DNA from: Sepiola atlantica
Taxonomy: Eukaryota > Mollusca > Cephalopoda > Sepiida > Sepiolidae
Assembly (NCBI GenBank): GCA_963556195.1
Contig: CAUVYP010000250.1
Location: 19,001 to 83,000, forward strand
Length of the DNA stretch: 64,000 bases
Reading direction: 5' to 3'
Positions within the stretch are counted from its first letter, which is position 1. Each line of letters starts with the position of its first letter. The translations under genes and the position numbers were made by a program. The notes below the pieces were generated by a model, which was not told where the DNA came from, did not search any database, and saw nothing but the letters and a program-made list of their open reading frames with translations. This document shows positions 62,097-64,000 of this stretch, piece by piece.

Positions 62097-64000
62097 TTAG
62101 TGCGATTTAAAAGGTATATCGCTTGTGTTAATAACTTCCACATTTATAAGAATTGTGCTCCGAAACTTTGCAGACATTAGCGGACACACATTTTCTACTG
62201 AAGTACCAAGTTTCAGAAGTTCAGCTCTTGTACTCACGGAGATATGTCGATACAAACTGAATACGCAAAACATCAACAAAATTTAGTGCGATTTTAAGTT
62301 GATATCGCTTTTGTTTATAACTTCCACATTTATAAGAATTGTGCTCTGAAACTTTGCAGACATTAGCGGACACACATTTTCTACTGAAGTACCAAGTTTC
62401 AAGAGTTCAGCTCTTGTACTCCCGGAGATATGTCGATACAAACTGAATACGCAAAACATAACAAAATTTAGTGCGATTTTAAGTTGATATCGCTTTTGTT
62501 TATAGCTTCCACATTTATGAGACTTGTGCTCCGAAACTTTGCAGGCAATAGCGGACACACATTTTATACTGAAGTACGAAGTTTCAGAAGTTCAGCTCTT
62601 GAAACCCACGGAGATATGTCGATACAAACTGAATACGCAAAACATAAACAAAATTTAGTGCGATTTAAAGTTGATATCGCTTTTGTTAATAACTTCCACA
62701 TTTATAAGAATTGTGCTCCGAAACTTTGCAGACATTAGCGGACACAGATTTTCTACTGAAGTACCAAGTTTCAGAAGTTCAGCTCTAGTACTCCCGGAGA
62801 TATGTCGATACAAACTGAATACGCAAAACATAAACAAAATTTAGTGCGATTTAAAAGGTATATCGCTTGTGTTAATAACTTCCACATTTATAAGAATTGT
62901 GCTACGAAACTTTGCAGACATTAGCGGACACACATTTTCTACTGAAGTACCAAGTTTCAGAAGTTCAGCTCTTGTACTCCCGGAGATATGTCGATACAAA
63001 CTGAATACGCAAAACATCAACAAAATTTAGTGCGATTTTAAGTTGATATCGCTTTTGTTTATAACTTCCACATTTATAAGAATTGTGCTCTGAAACTTTG
63101 CAGAGATTAGCGGACACACATTCTCTACTGAAGTACCTAGTTTTAGAAGTTCAGCTCTTGTACTCCCGGAGATATGTCGATACAAACTGAATACGCAAAA
63201 CATCAACAAAATTTAGTGCGATTTAAAAGGTATATCGCTTGTGTTAATAACTTCCACATTCATAAGATCTGTGATCCGAAACTTTGCAGACATTAGCGGA
63301 CACACATTTTTTACTGAAGTACGAAGTTTCAGAAGTTCAGCTCTTTTACTCCCGGAGATATGTCGATACAAACTGAATACGCAAAACATCAACAAAATTT
63401 AGTGCGATTTTGAGTTGATATCGCTTTTGTTTATAACTTCCACATTTATAAGAATTGTGCTCCGAAACTTTGCAGACATTAGCCGACACACATTTTCTAC
63501 TGAAGTACGCAGTTTCAGAAGTTCAGCCCTTGTACTCCCGGAGATATGTCGATACAAACTGAATACGCAAAACATCAACAAAATTTAGTGCGATTTAAAA
63601 GGTATATCGCTTGTGTTAATAACTTCCACATTTATAAGAATTGTGCTACGAAACTTTGCAGACATTAGCCGACACACATTTTCCACTGAAGTACCAAGTT
63701 TCAGAAGTTCAGCTCTTGTACTCCCGGAGATATGTCGATACAAACTGAATACGCAAAACATCAACAAAATTTAGTGCGATTTTAAGTTGATATCGCTTTT
63801 GTTTATAACTTCCACATTTATAAGAATTGTGCTCTGAAACTTTGCAGACATTAGAGGACACACATTCTCTACTGAAGTACCAAGTTTCAGAAGTTCAGCT
63901 CTTGTACTCCCGGAGATATGTCGATACAAACTGAATACGCAAAACATCAACAAAATTTAGTGCGATTTAAAAGGTATATCGCTTGTGTTAATAACTTCCA
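62097..64000. repeat. Right-edge block resembling 54843-56516
   Basis: 62283-62840 has one deletion/gain pair (near 62457/62600) and matches 54843-55400. After an extra class C unit at 62841, 63027-63956 follows the order of 55401-56516 but lacks the aaggtatgacgc unit. The unit at 63213 is unusually mutated (aagatctgtgatcc, cttttactcc). A partial class C unit runs off the end from 63957. Confidence 0.75.

Larger units (their letters stand above)
1..64000. repeat. 186-bp satellite DNA array filling the whole window
   Basis: Every part of the window aligns to one 186-bp unit repeated head to tail about 344 times. The same motifs (acttccacat, gaaactttgcag, cggagatatgtcgat, ctgaatacgcaaaa) recur every 186 bases throughout, always in the same orientation. 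Register is constant at 159 modulo 186 from the start to about 22.5 kb, shifts by one base to about 33.86 kb, then returns. No unique DNA, transposon or inverted segment interrupts it, and both window ends lie inside monomers. The unit is close to a nucleosome repeat length, as is common for centromeric and pericentromeric satellites. I do not recognise the family, and function is inferred only from array structure. Confidence 0.98.

Noticed and set aside
732..62738. Plus-strand frames of about 76-86 residues (for example 732-986, 7986-8216, 54300-54554)
   Set aside because: They appear only where the 1-base deletion and 1-base gain shift the frame across two monomers. They are products of those indels, not conserved genes.
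159..63953. Hundreds of 60-residue minus-strand reading frames as real genes
   Set aside because: They are one frame of a 186-bp tandem repeat, each closed at the monomer boundary. Most begin with an alternative TTG codon. Units with internal stops are amplified like the others, and no known domain is recognisable.
1..64000. CRISPR array
   Set aside because: There is no short repeat/unique spacer alternation. The whole 186-bp unit is conserved, and units match each other throughout.
1..64000. Coding tandem repeat of one giant protein (silk or surface antigen type)
   Set aside because: Stops close the best frame in almost every unit, and other frames are also interrupted each unit. No frame stays open across the array.
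1..64000. Transposable element, rDNA, telomere or tRNA-derived repeat
   Set aside because: No terminal repeats, transposase or reverse transcriptase frames, telomeric runs, or tRNA A/B-box arrangement were recognised. The unit shows only satellite character.
1..64000. A simple dimeric (B-C) higher-order period
   Set aside because: B-C alternation is frequent locally (2949-3692) but is broken by A units and by runs such as A-A-A at 3693-4250. No fixed dimer period holds.

Overview
The whole 64 kb window is one uninterrupted tandem array of a 186-bp satellite monomer (64000/186 = about 344 units). I found no supportable protein gene, RNA gene, mobile element, CRISPR array, origin or unique sequence. 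Both window edges fall inside monomers, so the array continues on each side. This points to eukaryotic constitutive heterochromatin, plausibly centromeric or pericentromeric. I do not recognise the monomer and cannot name the species. A hand-counted monomer (361-546) has 65 G/C in 186 (35%) and 7 CpG against 5.6 expected from its C and G counts. CpG is therefore not depleted, which fits a genome without heavy germline CpG methylation, such as many invertebrates, better than a vertebrate. That is inference only.

Monomers are phased here so that each starts with ttagtgcga (for example at 345, 531, 717). They fall into three main classes by the block just after that start. A is ttaaagttgatatcg...gttaat, B is tttaagttgatatcg...gtttat, and C is ttaaaaggtatatcg...gttaat. 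Superimposed are recurrent diagnostic substitutions (gcggac/gccgac, cattag/caatag, ccaag/cgaag/cgcag/ctaag, cttgta/tttgta/ctagta, cccgg/cacgg). These let individual monomers be matched across the array.

Layout. (1) 1-9.1 kb is a mixed segment holding an 8-monomer block with paired compensating 1-bp indels; most of 1-5.4 kb is repeated at 7.3-12.1 kb. (2) 9.6-24.5 kb has nested higher-order repeats (HORs) of 19, 5, 12 and 4 monomers, marked by a rare landmark dimer. (3) 24.5-26.0 kb shows no clear HOR. (4) 26.0-32.2 kb is an 11-mer in three near-identical copies. (5) 31.8-36.6 kb has a 9-mer x2 and a 5-mer x2. (6) 37.5-50.9 kb has a 5-mer x3, a 9-mer x2, another 5-mer x2 and scattered shared blocks. 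(7) 51.1-64 kb has a 14-mer x2 and a 16- to 19-mer duplication, and the compensating-indel block reappears there. That block occurs only in the two outer parts (0.3-8.9 and 51.3-62.8 kb) and not in the 42-kb core between them.

The most striking property is length constancy. Across about 344 monomers with many substitutions, only two unbalanced 1-bp indels were found (+1 near 22,516; -1 near 33,858), and they cancel. All HOR boundaries and matches below were made by eye from shared variants and should be treated as accurate to about one monomer.
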